Assembly: GCA_027049035.1 (NCBI GenBank)
Contig: JALTVI010000092.1
Coordinates: 1 to 43,104 of the forward strand
Origin: Sulfurovum sp.
GTDB lineage: Bacteria; Campylobacterota; Campylobacteria; Campylobacterales; Sulfurovaceae
Length of the DNA stretch: 43,104 bases
Reading direction: 5' to 3'
Each line of letters starts with the position of its first letter. Within the stretch, counting starts at the first letter, position 1. A program made the translations under genes and the position numbers. Positions 24,994 to 32,292 of this stretch are shown here, piece after piece. The notes beneath the pieces were generated by a model, which worked only from the letters and a program-made list of their open reading frames with translations, did no database searches and was not told the DNA's origin.

Positions 24994-25231
24994 CTAACGA
25001 ACCCTCAAGCGCTTCATTCTCTTTACGGGCATGTTCCTTTATCTTTCGTGCCGCATCGAGCAGTGCCTTTTGCTTTTGGTAGGCAAAAAACTCCTGTGCC
25101 AGATTCGCACCCAGGTAGACACCAAGACGCTTGTGTGCCTTTTTATCCTCAACCACAAAACTCTCATCAGGGTCTATCTTCAGCAGTGAAGGGTTTCGCA
25201 CAATGTCTCTGGCACCGAATACACCACTCAT
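24980..25231 (-). CDS. antitoxin partner of the MazF-type toxin
   Basis: This 83-residue protein starts at ATG 25231 with AAAGGAG upstream; the longer frame to 25252 adds seven residues lying across the likely operator. MSGVFGARDIVRNPSLLKID could be a short DNA-binding region. A long charged helix follows (KQKALLDAARKIKEHARKEN) and would wrap the toxin. It does not look like a classic MazE (AbrB fold) in sequence. Assignment rests on position, size and overlap. Confidence 0.72.
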   Translation of the reverse strand: MSGVFGARDIVRNPSLLKIDPDESFVVEDKKAHKRLGVYLGANLAQEFFAYQKQKALLDAARKIKEHARKENEALEGSLDDGL

Positions 25232-25240
25232 TGTCACTCC

Positions 25241-25290
25241 TTTGTCATACATATGTCAAATATTATAACGACTTTTTTCAAGTGATGCAA
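25241..25290 (-). promoter_or_regulatory. promoter and inverted repeat of the MazF-type operon
   Basis: TTGCAT (25290-25285), 17 bases, TATAAT (25267-25262). Directly downstream is a near-perfect 20-bp inverted repeat (25241-25260, TTTGTCATAC/ATATGTCAAA) ending at the ribosome-binding site, a plausible operator for autorepression. Confidence 0.65.
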
Positions 25291-25303
25291 GCCCTTAAGC
25301 TGT

Positions 25304-25714
25304 TTAGCTGCACAACTCCTGCTTTATGATGGGCAGCAGCTCTCTTTCTATGAGGTCGTAGGTCTTTTCGTACTCCTCTTCGGCTTTGCCGCTGGGGTCT
25401 TCGAAACCTACATGGATCGTCTTAACCGCTTTGGGGAACATGGGGCAGGTCTCCTTAGCATGGTCACACACCGTGATAACCAGATCAAAAGGCATATCCA
25501 GCACCGTATCGATAGTCTTGGAGTGGTACTCCGGGCGCCAGATGCCTTTGCGCTCTAGCAGTGCCTGCGCGGTCGGATTGACCTTACCGCTGGCTTTGAC
25601 ACCCGAACTCTGCGCCTCGACACACTCGCCCAGTTTGGCGTTGATAAGCGCTTCTGCCATAATGGAGCGGCAGCTGTTTCCGGTGCAGAGCACCAATACA
25701 TGTTTTTTACTCAT
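25304..25714 (-). CDS. arsC: arsenate reductase, thioredoxin-coupled type
   Basis: ArsC reduces arsenate to arsenite in the cytoplasm. The 136 residues carry the low-molecular-weight phosphatase loop CTGNSCRS (C10 to S17), with C10 the attacking thiol, and the redox pair C83 and C90 in VCDHAKETCP. This is the Staphylococcus pI258-type mechanism, which regenerates with thioredoxin. It overlaps arsR by an ATGA, so both are one transcript. Confidence 0.93.
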   Translation of the reverse strand: MSKKHVLVLCTGNSCRSIMAEALINAKLGECVEAQSSGVKASGKVNPTAQALLERKGIWRPEYHSKTIDTVLDMPFDLVITVCDHAKETCPMFPKAVKTIHVGFEDPSGKAEEEYEKTYDLIERELLPIIKQELCS

Positions 25715-26034
25715 ATTTTACATTCTCCTGTTTGTGATAGTTTTTGCAGTTTAGGCAGTTCGATCTCAAGATGGCGTATCTCTTCGATTGCTTCAGACCT
25801 GAACCTGTCAAGCGGACTGCGTATGCTGTAGTATGCCCAGGTTCCTTTTCGCTCGACACGCAGAAAGCCCGCCTCTTTGAGTATTTTCAAATGGCGTGAA
25901 AGACGCGACTGTATCATGCCAAACGATGCCTGCAGGTCACAGACACACAGCGCACCGTGCTCGTCAAAAAAACGCAGCAGCAGCACCCGCGTCTCGTCAT
26001 TGAGCGCGGCGACAGTTTTTAAAAAGTCTTCCAT
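25711..26034 (-). CDS. arsR: ArsR-family arsenite-responsive repressor
   Basis: A 107-residue winged-helix repressor. The metalloid site is C30-V-C32 in the recognition region LCVCDLQASFGMIQSRLSRH; the third Cys of the E. coli site (CVCDLC) is replaced by Gln, which still leaves the two essential thiols. The wing is LRVERKGTWAYYSI. It would release DNA on arsenite binding and control arsR-arsC and divergent arsB. The palindromic element copy B starts 44 bases upstream of its start codon, so its own promoter may have been altered. Confidence 0.88.
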   Translation of the reverse strand: MEDFLKTVAALNDETRVLLLRFFDEHGALCVCDLQASFGMIQSRLSRHLKILKEAGFLRVERKGTWAYYSIRSPLDRFRSEAIEEIRHLEIELPKLQKLSQTGECKI

Positions 26035-26077
26035 CCTTATCCTTTCAAATTAAATCCTCTGAATAATTTTATATCAA

Positions 26078-26239
26078 GGTTTCACTCGGCGGCGACAAAG
26101 GAGCACCCAACCCGAAGGGCGGCGCCTCCATGGCTATGCTTCGCTCCGACCATTCCGGTTCCGAAGCTACGTAAGACAAGCAGTTGTCTTCCGTTTACGC
26201 TTCTCATGTTTGCGACTGCCAGAGCTGTCGAGTGAAACC
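26078..26239. repeat. Palindromic repeat element, copy B (162 bp)
   Basis: Terminal inverted repeats GGTTTCACTCGGC and (right end complement) GGTTTCACTCGAC. Inner hairpin AAGACAA-GCAG-TTGTCTT. It is the same length as copy C and highly similar along its whole length. It occupies half of the arsR-arsB intergenic region. No transposase gene is in or near it. No target duplication is obvious at its edges. Confidence 0.88.
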
Positions 26240-26292
26240 GATAGCCATTCAAGGAGATCACTGGAGAAAGTGTAGCATAAAAAAATTAATAT

Positions 26293-26332
26293 ATCAACAT
26301 ATCTTGATTTATATGCCGCTTTCTGCTATACT
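26293..26332 (+). promoter_or_regulatory. arsB promoter with ArsR-type operator
   Basis: TTGATT (26304-26309), 17 bases, TATACT (26327-26332) just before arsB. An inverted repeat ATCAA-N6-TTGAT (26293-26308) overlaps the -35, and resembles ArsR boxes. This implies arsenite induction of arsB. Confidence 0.68.
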
Positions 26333-26355
26333 CCGTCAAAAAAACAAGGATATCC

Positions 26356-27618
26356 ATGTTTCTCGCTACGAGCCTCTTTCTGGTCACTCTCCTTTTCATC
26401 ATCTGGCAGCCAAAAGGACTGCAAATAGGCACCACCGCCGTCATCGGTGCCGTTGCCGCACTGGCGCTGGGTGTGGTCAGTTTCGACGATGTCATTATTG
26501 TCACAAAGATCGTATGGGATGCTACACTGGCGTTTATCGGTATCATTTTGCTTTCGATGGTACTCGATGAGATCGGCTTTTTCGAATGGGCTGCCATCAA
26601 AATGGCCAAGCTGAGCAAAGGAAGCGGCAACAGAATGTTCGTCTACATCCTGCTGCTGGGTGCGCTGGTCGCTGCCTTTTTTGCCAACGACGGCGCGGCA
26701 CTCATTCTGACCCCCATTTTGCTGGCAAAGATGAAGTACCTCAAGATGAAACCGCTGCCCATCTTCGCCTTTTTGATGGCCGGCGGCTTCATCGGTGACT
26801 CCGCCTCCAACCCGCTGGTGATCTCCAACCTCACCAACATCGTCACAGCCGGATACTTCGACATCGGTTTTGTGGAGTATGCCAAACATATGTTCCTGCC
26901 AAACCTGCTTAGCATCATCGCTTCCATAGCTGTGCTCTGGTTCTACTTCAGAAAAGACATTCCCCTCACAGTCAACGTCGATGAACTCCCCGAAGCCGCT
27001 TCGGTCATCAAGAACCGTACGATGTTCAAACTCAGCTGGCTCTTTCTGGGGCTGCTGCTTGCAGGATACCTCATCGGCGACCACTACAAACTGCCCATCT
27101 CACTCTTTGCACTGGGCGGTGCGCTTGTCTTTCTTGCCATTGCAAACCACTACAAGGCAGCCAAGCCGCTGATGACCATCAAAGCCGCGCCCTGGCAGGT
27201 GGTATGGTTCAGTATCGGGCTCTATATCGTCGTCTACGGGCTAAAGAACGCAGGGCTTACCGATGAGGTGGCCTCGTGGATCGCAATGCTCAAAGAGCAG
27301 GGAGAGGCGGTCGCCATCATCGGTACGGGCTTCCTCTCGGCAGTTATCTCCTCTGTGATGAACAATATGCCGACCATCATGATCATGGATATCGCCATCG
27401 ACAAGGTGGGTTACGTGGGCAACGAAGCACTGGTCTACGCCAACATCCTCGGCTCCAACCTCGGCCCTAAAATGACCCCCATCGGCTCGCTTGCAACGCT
27501 GCTCTGGCTGCATGTACTGGCACAAAAGGGTGTGAAGATCAGCTGGGGAGAGTATATGAAAGTGGGGCTGGTGGTAACACCGCCTGTACTGCTCATTGCA
27601 CTGCTTGGCCTGCTGTAG
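26356..27618 (+). CDS. arsB: arsenite efflux transporter ArsB
   Basis: The 420-residue inner-membrane protein has about 12 helices and expels arsenite, driven by the proton gradient. ArsB landmarks are FFANDGAALILTPILLA near residues 112-128, GGFIGDSASNPLVISNLTNI near 150-169, SSVMNNMPTIMIMD and NILGSNLGPKMTPIGSLATLLW near 365-386. Length is the family's usual 420-430. AAGGA precedes the ATG. Its promoter carries an ArsR-type site and arsR-arsC are divergent, so it is the efflux arm of this arsenic locus. No arsA is present. Confidence 0.93.
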   Translation: MFLATSLFLVTLLFIIWQPKGLQIGTTAVIGAVAALALGVVSFDDVIIVTKIVWDATLAFIGIILLSMVLDEIGFFEWAAIKMAKLSKGSGNRMFVYILLLGALVAAFFANDGAALILTPILLAKMKYLKMKPLPIFAFLMAGGFIGDSASNPLVISNLTNIVTAGYFDIGFVEYAKHMFLPNLLSIIASIAVLWFYFRKDIPLTVNVDELPEAASVIKNRTMFKLSWLFLGLLLAGYLIGDHYKLPISLFALGGALVFLAIANHYKAAKPLMTIKAAPWQVVWFSIGLYIVVYGLKNAGLTDEVASWIAMLKEQGEAVAIIGTGFLSAVISSVMNNMPTIMIMDIAIDKVGYVGNEALVYANILGSNLGPKMTPIGSLATLLWLHVLAQKGVKISWGEYMKVGLVVTPPVLLIALLGLL

Positions 27619-27624
27619 GCGGCA

Positions 27625-28116
27625 CTACTTTCGCAGCAGCCGCTGAGCGACGATGCCCTGCAGCCAGGCACCGACCACCATCCAGAATGTGTATACCAGC
27701 GTAAAGGTCCATCCAAAATAGGTGATCATCAGCGGTATCCACGGAATCTTGATGGCACGCGCATAGATAAAGGCAACAATGAGCCTCTCTTTAGCACCCT
27801 GCTCTCGGAGGTTTTGCAGCAGCGGATACCAGACATACCCCGGCCCGTGGCTGAGAATGCCGCCAAAGAGTGCCAGAAGCCACCCTTTCACACCGCTCTC
27901 CTCCCCCATATGCCTGCTGATCGCCTTTTCATCGATGTAGGCGTTTAGCAGCGCCATTAAAAAGAAGACCAGCAGCAAAATGGGAATGATCATCTTCAGC
28001 ACACCAAAACTTTCCCCAAGGGCTGCCACCGTTTTGTCCGGATACAGCAGACCAAGTACCAGATAGAGGAGCACTACAATGCCAAGCATCACCAGACCGC
28101 TGCGGTTCTTTTTCAT
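27625..28116 (-). CDS. half-size permease (PF03773/ArsP-like), C-terminal half
   Basis: A 163-residue membrane protein with four predicted helices. GGILSHGPGYVWYPLLQ and LREQGAKERLIVAFIYARAIKIPW align in pattern with GGISVGQPFLSYIIGG and LLKEGASFYGVTAFILAFV in its neighbour. This fits the inverted halves of the predicted permease family that includes ArsP. I place the start at ATG 28116, in an ATGA overlap with the upstream gene. Substrate unknown; proximity to ars genes raises, but does not prove, an arsenic link. Confidence 0.7.
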   Translation of the reverse strand: MKKNRSGLVMLGIVVLLYLVLGLLYPDKTVAALGESFGVLKMIIPILLLVFFLMALLNAYIDEKAISRHMGEESGVKGWLLALFGGILSHGPGYVWYPLLQNLREQGAKERLIVAFIYARAIKIPWIPLMITYFGWTFTLVYTFWMVVGAWLQGIVAQRLLRK

Positions 28117-28538
28117 GCGAACATCCTGACGCAAAAGGCGATGAGAAAAGCAAGGATAAAAGCGAACAAGAGCGAGAGGAGATTGCGCACCAGCGCGAAA
28201 CGGAATCCGAAAATGGAGAACTCCATCGGCAGCTGCACCACTCCAAGGGTGACAAAGGCAAGGATGAACGCCGTCACCCCGTAAAAGGAGGCACCCTCCT
28301 TGAGCAGCTCGCCGCCAATAATGTAGCTGAGAAAGGGCTGCCCGACAGAGATGCCGCCAAAACCTACGCCAACCAGCATGTCATGCAGTGCCGAACCGTT
28401 GAAGAGGGTGCGGAGCATTTCGGGAGTAATGTAGGTTTTAAAGAGGCCGATGAGCCCGATGACCGCCAGCAGCATCGGAGCGATCATCTTCAGGGTTTTG
28501 GCCGTACCGACCGTGGCTGTTTTGAGTTTTTGCTGCAT
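28113..28538 (-). CDS. half-size permease (PF03773/ArsP-like), N-terminal half
   Basis: The 141-residue protein has about four helices: TLKMIAPMLLAVIGLIGLF, the GVGFGGISVGQPFLSYIIGG reentrant-like stretch, and two C-terminal helices. ArsP/YraQ-like permeases are usually single chains of about 300 residues with two such halves. Here they are separate, intact ORFs with their own ribosome-binding sites, coupled by ATGA. They would need to form a heterodimer. It is transcribed away from repeat copy C, 45 bases upstream. Confidence 0.7.
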   Translation of the reverse strand: MQQKLKTATVGTAKTLKMIAPMLLAVIGLIGLFKTYITPEMLRTLFNGSALHDMLVGVGFGGISVGQPFLSYIIGGELLKEGASFYGVTAFILAFVTLGVVQLPMEFSIFGFRFALVRNLLSLLFAFILAFLIAFCVRMFA

Positions 28539-28582
28539 ACCATTGCCTTTTTATAAATTGTCCTGTCTGATTAACGACAAGA

Positions 28583-28744
28583 GGTTTCATACGATGGCGA
28601 CAAAGGTGCACTCAACTCGTAGGGCGGCGCCTCCATGGCTACGCTCTGCTCCGACCATTTCGGTTCCGAAGCGACGAAAGACAAGCAGTTGTCTTTCGCT
28701 TACGCTTCTCATGTTTGCACCTGCCAGAGCTATCGCATGAAACC
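28583..28744. repeat. Palindromic repeat element, copy C (162 bp)
   Basis: Terminal repeats GGTTTCATACGAT and (right end complement) GGTTTCATGCGAT. The inner stem CGAAAGACAA/TTGTCTTTCG is a perfect 10 bp around GCAG. Outside the element, CTGATTAA (28567-28574) and TTAATCAG (28750-28757) form a further inverted pair, perhaps an older palindrome that received the insertion. It lies between the permease pair and the cytochrome gene. Confidence 0.88.
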
Positions 28745-28801
28745 ACTCATTAATCAGGAAACTCCATTATGAGGGCAAATGGCTGACAGAGAGTTGAAAC
28801 C

Positions 28802-29581
28802 CTACTCCCAGAACGGTAGCAGATAGGCGACCTGCTCGTCACTCAGTACTGATGTCGTATCGGCAATGCACTTCAGGTGCACCTTGGTCGCTTCTATTTT
28901 AAGCTTGGCGATCTTCTCAAGCAGCGGCGCGACACTGTCTGGGTCTTCTCTGTCGATCATCGCTTCAGCCACCTCATCTTCCAGCGGCTTGAGCTGCATC
29001 TTGATCTTCTTGACCACACCCATCGTCTCCTTGCGGATTGCAAGCAGTTTTTTCTTCTGCTCCGCCGTCAGTCCCAGCGCACCCTTGTCCCAGTGTTTCA
29101 CAAGCAGTTTGGTCAGGTGCGGCAGACGGTCGCTGTTGATCAGAAACGGCGAATCGGTAAGCGCGCGGATCTTGTCGTTGGCCTGCACCTCCTTGATCAT
29201 CGCTTCGAAATCCTTGTGCGGGTAGGTTTTCACCAAATAGTCGGCAATCGTCTCAAGCTCAGCCTTGGTGACATTTCCTTTCTGCGACGGCATCACACCG
29301 AATTTTGCTACCTTGTTGGACTCACACACCGACTTGGAGACTTCGGGGTTGAGCACATAGTCGACAATAAACGCTTTCTGCGCCTCTGGCTTCTCCTTGG
29401 CCAGTTTCACATGAAACACCACCGCATCCATCGCAGGGGCTTTGAGCTTTTGGAGCTGAAAGAAGTTGGGGCTCTCGAGCATATGGCAGGAGGCACACTT
29501 GGCTTTGGTAAGGGCTGCGGCATCGTTGGCAAGAAGTGCGGTGCCCAGCATAGAGAGGAGCACAATCGTCCGTTTCATCAT
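28802..29581 (-). CDS. periplasmic c-type cytochrome with C-terminal LTxxQ (Spy/CpxP-like) domain
   Basis: A signal peptide ending LLA/ND precedes one haem-attachment site CASCH (about residues 29-33 from ATG 29581) and an axial-Met candidate (FGVMPSQKG). Together these cover about 120 residues of cytochrome c domain. The second half is helical and has LTAEQKKKLLAIRKE and a later LSDEQVAYLL, the LTxxQ repeats of Spy/CpxP periplasmic proteins, which bind metals or unfolded protein. The combination is unusual. I took the first ATG after AAGGA; an adjacent ATG at 29578 is equally possible. The role may be electron transfer coupled to stress or metal sensing. Confidence 0.75.
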   Translation of the reverse strand: MMKRTIVLLSMLGTALLANDAAALTKAKCASCHMLESPNFFQLQKLKAPAMDAVVFHVKLAKEKPEAQKAFIVDYVLNPEVSKSVCESNKVAKFGVMPSQKGNVTKAELETIADYLVKTYPHKDFEAMIKEVQANDKIRALTDSPFLINSDRLPHLTKLLVKHWDKGALGLTAEQKKKLLAIRKETMGVVKKIKMQLKPLEDEVAEAMIDREDPDSVAPLLEKIAKLKIEATKVHLKCIADTTSVLSDEQVAYLLPFWE

Positions 29582-29606
29582 TTGGGTTCCTTGGTGTTGA
29601 ATTTTA

Positions 29607-29635
29607 GATATAAAATGATAACACACCAATCTCAA
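29607..29635 (-). promoter_or_regulatory. possible promoter of the cytochrome/LTxxQ gene
   Basis: TTGAGA (29635-29630), 17 bases, TATATC (29612-29607), about 26 bases before the start codon. The rest of 29636-29715 is AT-rich with no gene. Confidence 0.4.
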
Positions 29636-29715
29636 CCCAATGTGAACTTAGCTTTTGATATTTATTGGACATACTCCTGCTCTAGTTCTACAATAGTGAT
29701 ATTATATTTTCAATT

Positions 29716-30249
29716 TTAATAAAAACTGCGTCCAGCAGGTATAGTTCCCCGTGCATACCATGGATCATCATGTATCTTAAAGCGCCACAAAAATCTACCA
29801 ATTATCCCTTTTGCATAATAGATTTGCAATTCATCATGCTCTCTGTCTATCCATCCGCTGATTCTATACATCATGTTCCGAATATCTCTTTCTTCCCCTT
29901 TATCATCTTTCATCATCACCCTACTCATTTTTTCTGCTCTTTGATTTTTATCTAATGCTATAAATTCTGATTCTACAGCCATGATAGATTCAAACAGCTC
30001 TTTGAGTATATCTGAGGCATAGATGCTATTACGGATATATATCTCTTTGAGTGCCAAATAATCTTTGTATGGGTTATCTGTACCATACAGCATATGCTCC
30101 ATGCAGTAGACATACATAGGAGTGTATAGCTTCTCCAGCCTCTCTTTTATCTCATCTTTTTTACGATTAGAAATGAAAATGTAGAGGTTGGTTCCAGCAA
30201 CAAGTGTCGCGCCCATGATTGCGCCGATTCCTAGGGTATTAATGTCCAT
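29716..30249 (-). CDS. single-pass membrane protein, third gene of the Septu-like module
   Basis: A 177-residue protein with one N-terminal helix (IGAIMGATLVAGTNLYIFI, about 7-26), then a positive stop-transfer patch (SNRKKDEIKERLEK). This predicts a cytoplasmic body of about 145 residues. That body is helical and acidic/basic-rich (KLYTPMYVYCMEHMLYG, RISGWIDREHDELQIYYAKG). I recognise no family. ATG 30249 overlaps the HNH gene by 11 bases and has no clear ribosome-binding site, so translation is probably coupled. It is the last gene of the restriction/Septu-like chain. A membrane-anchored effector or regulator is possible but unproven. Confidence 0.6.
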   Translation of the reverse strand: MDINTLGIGAIMGATLVAGTNLYIFISNRKKDEIKERLEKLYTPMYVYCMEHMLYGTDNPYKDYLALKEIYIRNSIYASDILKELFESIMAVESEFIALDKNQRAEKMSRVMMKDDKGEERDIRNMMYRISGWIDREHDELQIYYAKGIIGRFLWRFKIHDDPWYARGTIPAGRSFY

Positions 30250-30865
30250 AATGATAGTCTACGGCGGCATTAATTAAATCCAATATATTTGGTTCTATGA
30301 GGAGTTCCGCCTCCTCAGTCATTCTCTGATAATATAATTCTTTTTCACGAACTTTTTGAATATATGGATCATCTAATTTAAATACTTCTATAGTTTTTAG
30401 CCCTTTATCTGTTATCGCATATATAATTACATCCTCCCAAAAAGCTATATGATCATCTACATTGTCCAACAAAGGATGTACAATCCGAAAAGTACATTGA
30501 CTATAATCATGATTCAAAATTTCTATGGTATCATATCTATTTTTCAAAGGTCTATTGCATGTAATACATGCAATTAATAAATTTCTTTTTTCAAATGTAA
30601 ATTGGGGATATCTTTCTTTATTAGAGAAGTGCTCTCTATCTCCATCATAACTTGTTCTAGTATCAATATCCTGCATACAATAAACGCATTTTTCATTCTG
30701 GATTCTCATCAACTCAGACTTCATTCTCAATTTCAAACTTTTCATTTCATCATTACCTTTGTAATATGTCCAACTCTTATCGTCATATTTTGATGGGCTG
30801 CGAAGATTGTTAAGATAGGCTAATTCTAATGGGGTATACTCAAAGGTTTCATTTAAATTAAGCAT
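30239..30865 (-). CDS. HNH endonuclease, PtuB-like
   Basis: A 208-residue nuclease with a zinc-type HNH core: C60-x2-C63 (CVYC), the REHF segment with His-79, Asn-95 in the NLL stretch, C100-x2-C103-N104 (CITCN) and K108. This pattern (CxxC ... EHF ... NLL..C..CN) is that of the HNH proteins that partner AAA ATPases in Septu and Ec78-type retrons. It starts two bases after the ATPase stop, after AAAGG. No other nuclease motif is seen. Its role would be phage- or host-nucleic-acid cleavage when released by the ATPase. Confidence 0.75.
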   Translation of the reverse strand: MLNLNETFEYTPLELAYLNNLRSPSKYDDKSWTYYKGNDEMKSLKLRMKSELMRIQNEKCVYCMQDIDTRTSYDGDREHFSNKERYPQFTFEKRNLLIACITCNRPLKNRYDTIEILNHDYSQCTFRIVHPLLDNVDDHIAFWEDVIIYAITDKGLKTIEVFKLDDPYIQKVREKELYYQRMTEEAELLIEPNILDLINAAVDYHYGH

Positions 30866-30867
30866 TT

Positions 30868-32292
30868 TTATGCCTTTGCATCTAAATATTTTTCAATTCT
30901 TTGTAATAAATCACTCAAGGGGTCATCCTTATGAAAAACAACTTGTTTCAACTCTACATAGCCTTCTTTAATCTTTCTTAAATTGTTATGATTATCTTCT
31001 GATATTAACTTAAAGATCTCAGTTAATTTTTTATGGAGGTAATAGTTGTTAACAGTACGTGTTTGAAAAATTCTATATAAAATATTTTCAGCTGACCAAC
31101 TATATATGTCTTCTGCAATGCACTCAACACCTTTATTAATGTTAATAGAAAAAATATTTGATTCATTTGATTTTAGTCCTGATACCATAAAATGTGAGTG
31201 AGTGGCAATAAATATATGAATATTTTTATATCCAGCTAATATTTTTTTTAGATGAAGGTTATATTTTAACTGCCAATTTGGGTGAAGGCTTATTTCAGGT
31301 TCATCAATAAGTAATATTGATTCATCTTTTATATTTGCTAGGATATTAAGAGTAACAAATAATAAGTTTTTTTCTCCAGAACTTAAATACTCAGAGTCTA
31401 TACCTGTTTCTTTATTAAATAATTCAATATTAGACTGTGCGATTAAATCTAAAGCAATCATATTCCTAACTATAGAATATTCGTCATCAAAAGGTTTGAT
31501 ACTACCGAAGTCAAAAACAATAGACATATAATGTTTATCTTTATTTATTTTTGCTTCTATTCTCTTTTCATGAATATATTTTACTAATTCATTTTCTTCT
31601 TGTTCTGAGAGTTCAATACGCTTATATTTTGAATTTTTATTAATAGTTTTCATTTTTTGCTGTATTGTTTTTCTAGTAATTTTCGTACTTACAATACTTT
31701 TAGCCTTATACTTGAAATTTATTTTTATTTTTGCTTCGTATCCAAGAAGATCAAATGTTCCAGCCATCTTATGTACAAAATTTGTATCATGAATATTGTC
31801 AAATAGAATTTCTCTTATTTTTTTGTTTATTGCCCCCACAAAAACTGCATTAGCAGTATTCCTCGCACCTAGATATTTATAAAAAGATTTTTTATTTTCT
31901 TCAATCGATTGAAAAATAAATTTATCTTCTTGTAAAGATGATAGAGCTAGTATGGTATTAGGTAACACAATTTCATTTATGGTTTTTATTTTATTGTTTC
32001 TTTTAAAATTGAATTCTTTCCCATTTTTTTCTATTTTATACCTATTCTGTCCTAAAGTATAATCAATAAAATAGTAACTTAAACTTTCATATCTATTATT
32101 TTGGGTATGCTTTAAACTTTCTATCTCTCTAAATATTTGGATTATTTTTTTTAAAAATAAACTTTTTCCAGTGCCATTCGGACCAATTACTATAGAAAAA
32201 ATAATATCACTTTTTAATGATTCTGTTTCAAATTCGAATGCCTGATTGTCTTTTATTTTATCAAACGAAATTTTATTTATGATGAATGGCAT
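30868..32292 (-). CDS. AAA/ABC-type ATPase, PtuA-like
   Basis: The 474-residue protein has the SMC/OLD-like ATPase layout: Walker A GPNGTGKS (37-44), the signature LSSGE (303-307), Walker B ILLIDEPE (326-333) and the switch His in ATHSH (363-367). A long Lys-rich helical insert lies between (about 195-250). The ending AEDIYSWSAENILYRIF is seen in ATPases of restriction-linked defence pairs. The HNH gene next door makes it a Septu-type PtuA candidate; GajA-like TOPRIM is absent. It starts within the hsdS 3' end (20-base overlap), after AAAGGA. The coding sequence is extremely AT-rich compared with hsdR. Confidence 0.75.
   Translation of the reverse strand: MPFIINKISFDKIKDNQAFEFETESLKSDIIFSIVIGPNGTGKSLFLKKIIQIFREIESLKHTQNNRYESLSYYFIDYTLGQNRYKIEKNGKEFNFKRNNKIKTINEIVLPNTILALSSLQEDKFIFQSIEENKKSFYKYLGARNTANAVFVGAINKKIREILFDNIHDTNFVHKMAGTFDLLGYEAKIKINFKYKAKSIVSTKITRKTIQQKMKTINKNSKYKRIELSEQEENELVKYIHEKRIEAKINKDKHYMSIVFDFGSIKPFDDEYSIVRNMIALDLIAQSNIELFNKETGIDSEYLSSGEKNLLFVTLNILANIKDESILLIDEPEISLHPNWQLKYNLHLKKILAGYKNIHIFIATHSHFMVSGLKSNESNIFSININKGVECIAEDIYSWSAENILYRIFQTRTVNNYYLHKKLTEIFKLISEDNHNNLRKIKEGYVELKQVVFHKDDPLSDLLQRIEKYLDAKA

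Noticed and set aside
26184-26570. An open frame running from repeat copy B into arsB
   Set aside because: It is in the wrong frame for arsB. Its similarity to the gspI-like leader (VCDCQSCRVK) comes only from the shared repeat element.
28450-28740. A 96-codon plus-strand frame across repeat copy C
   Set aside because: It starts in the antisense of the permease gene and continues through the repeat. There is no start signal, and it ends at TGA in the terminal repeat.
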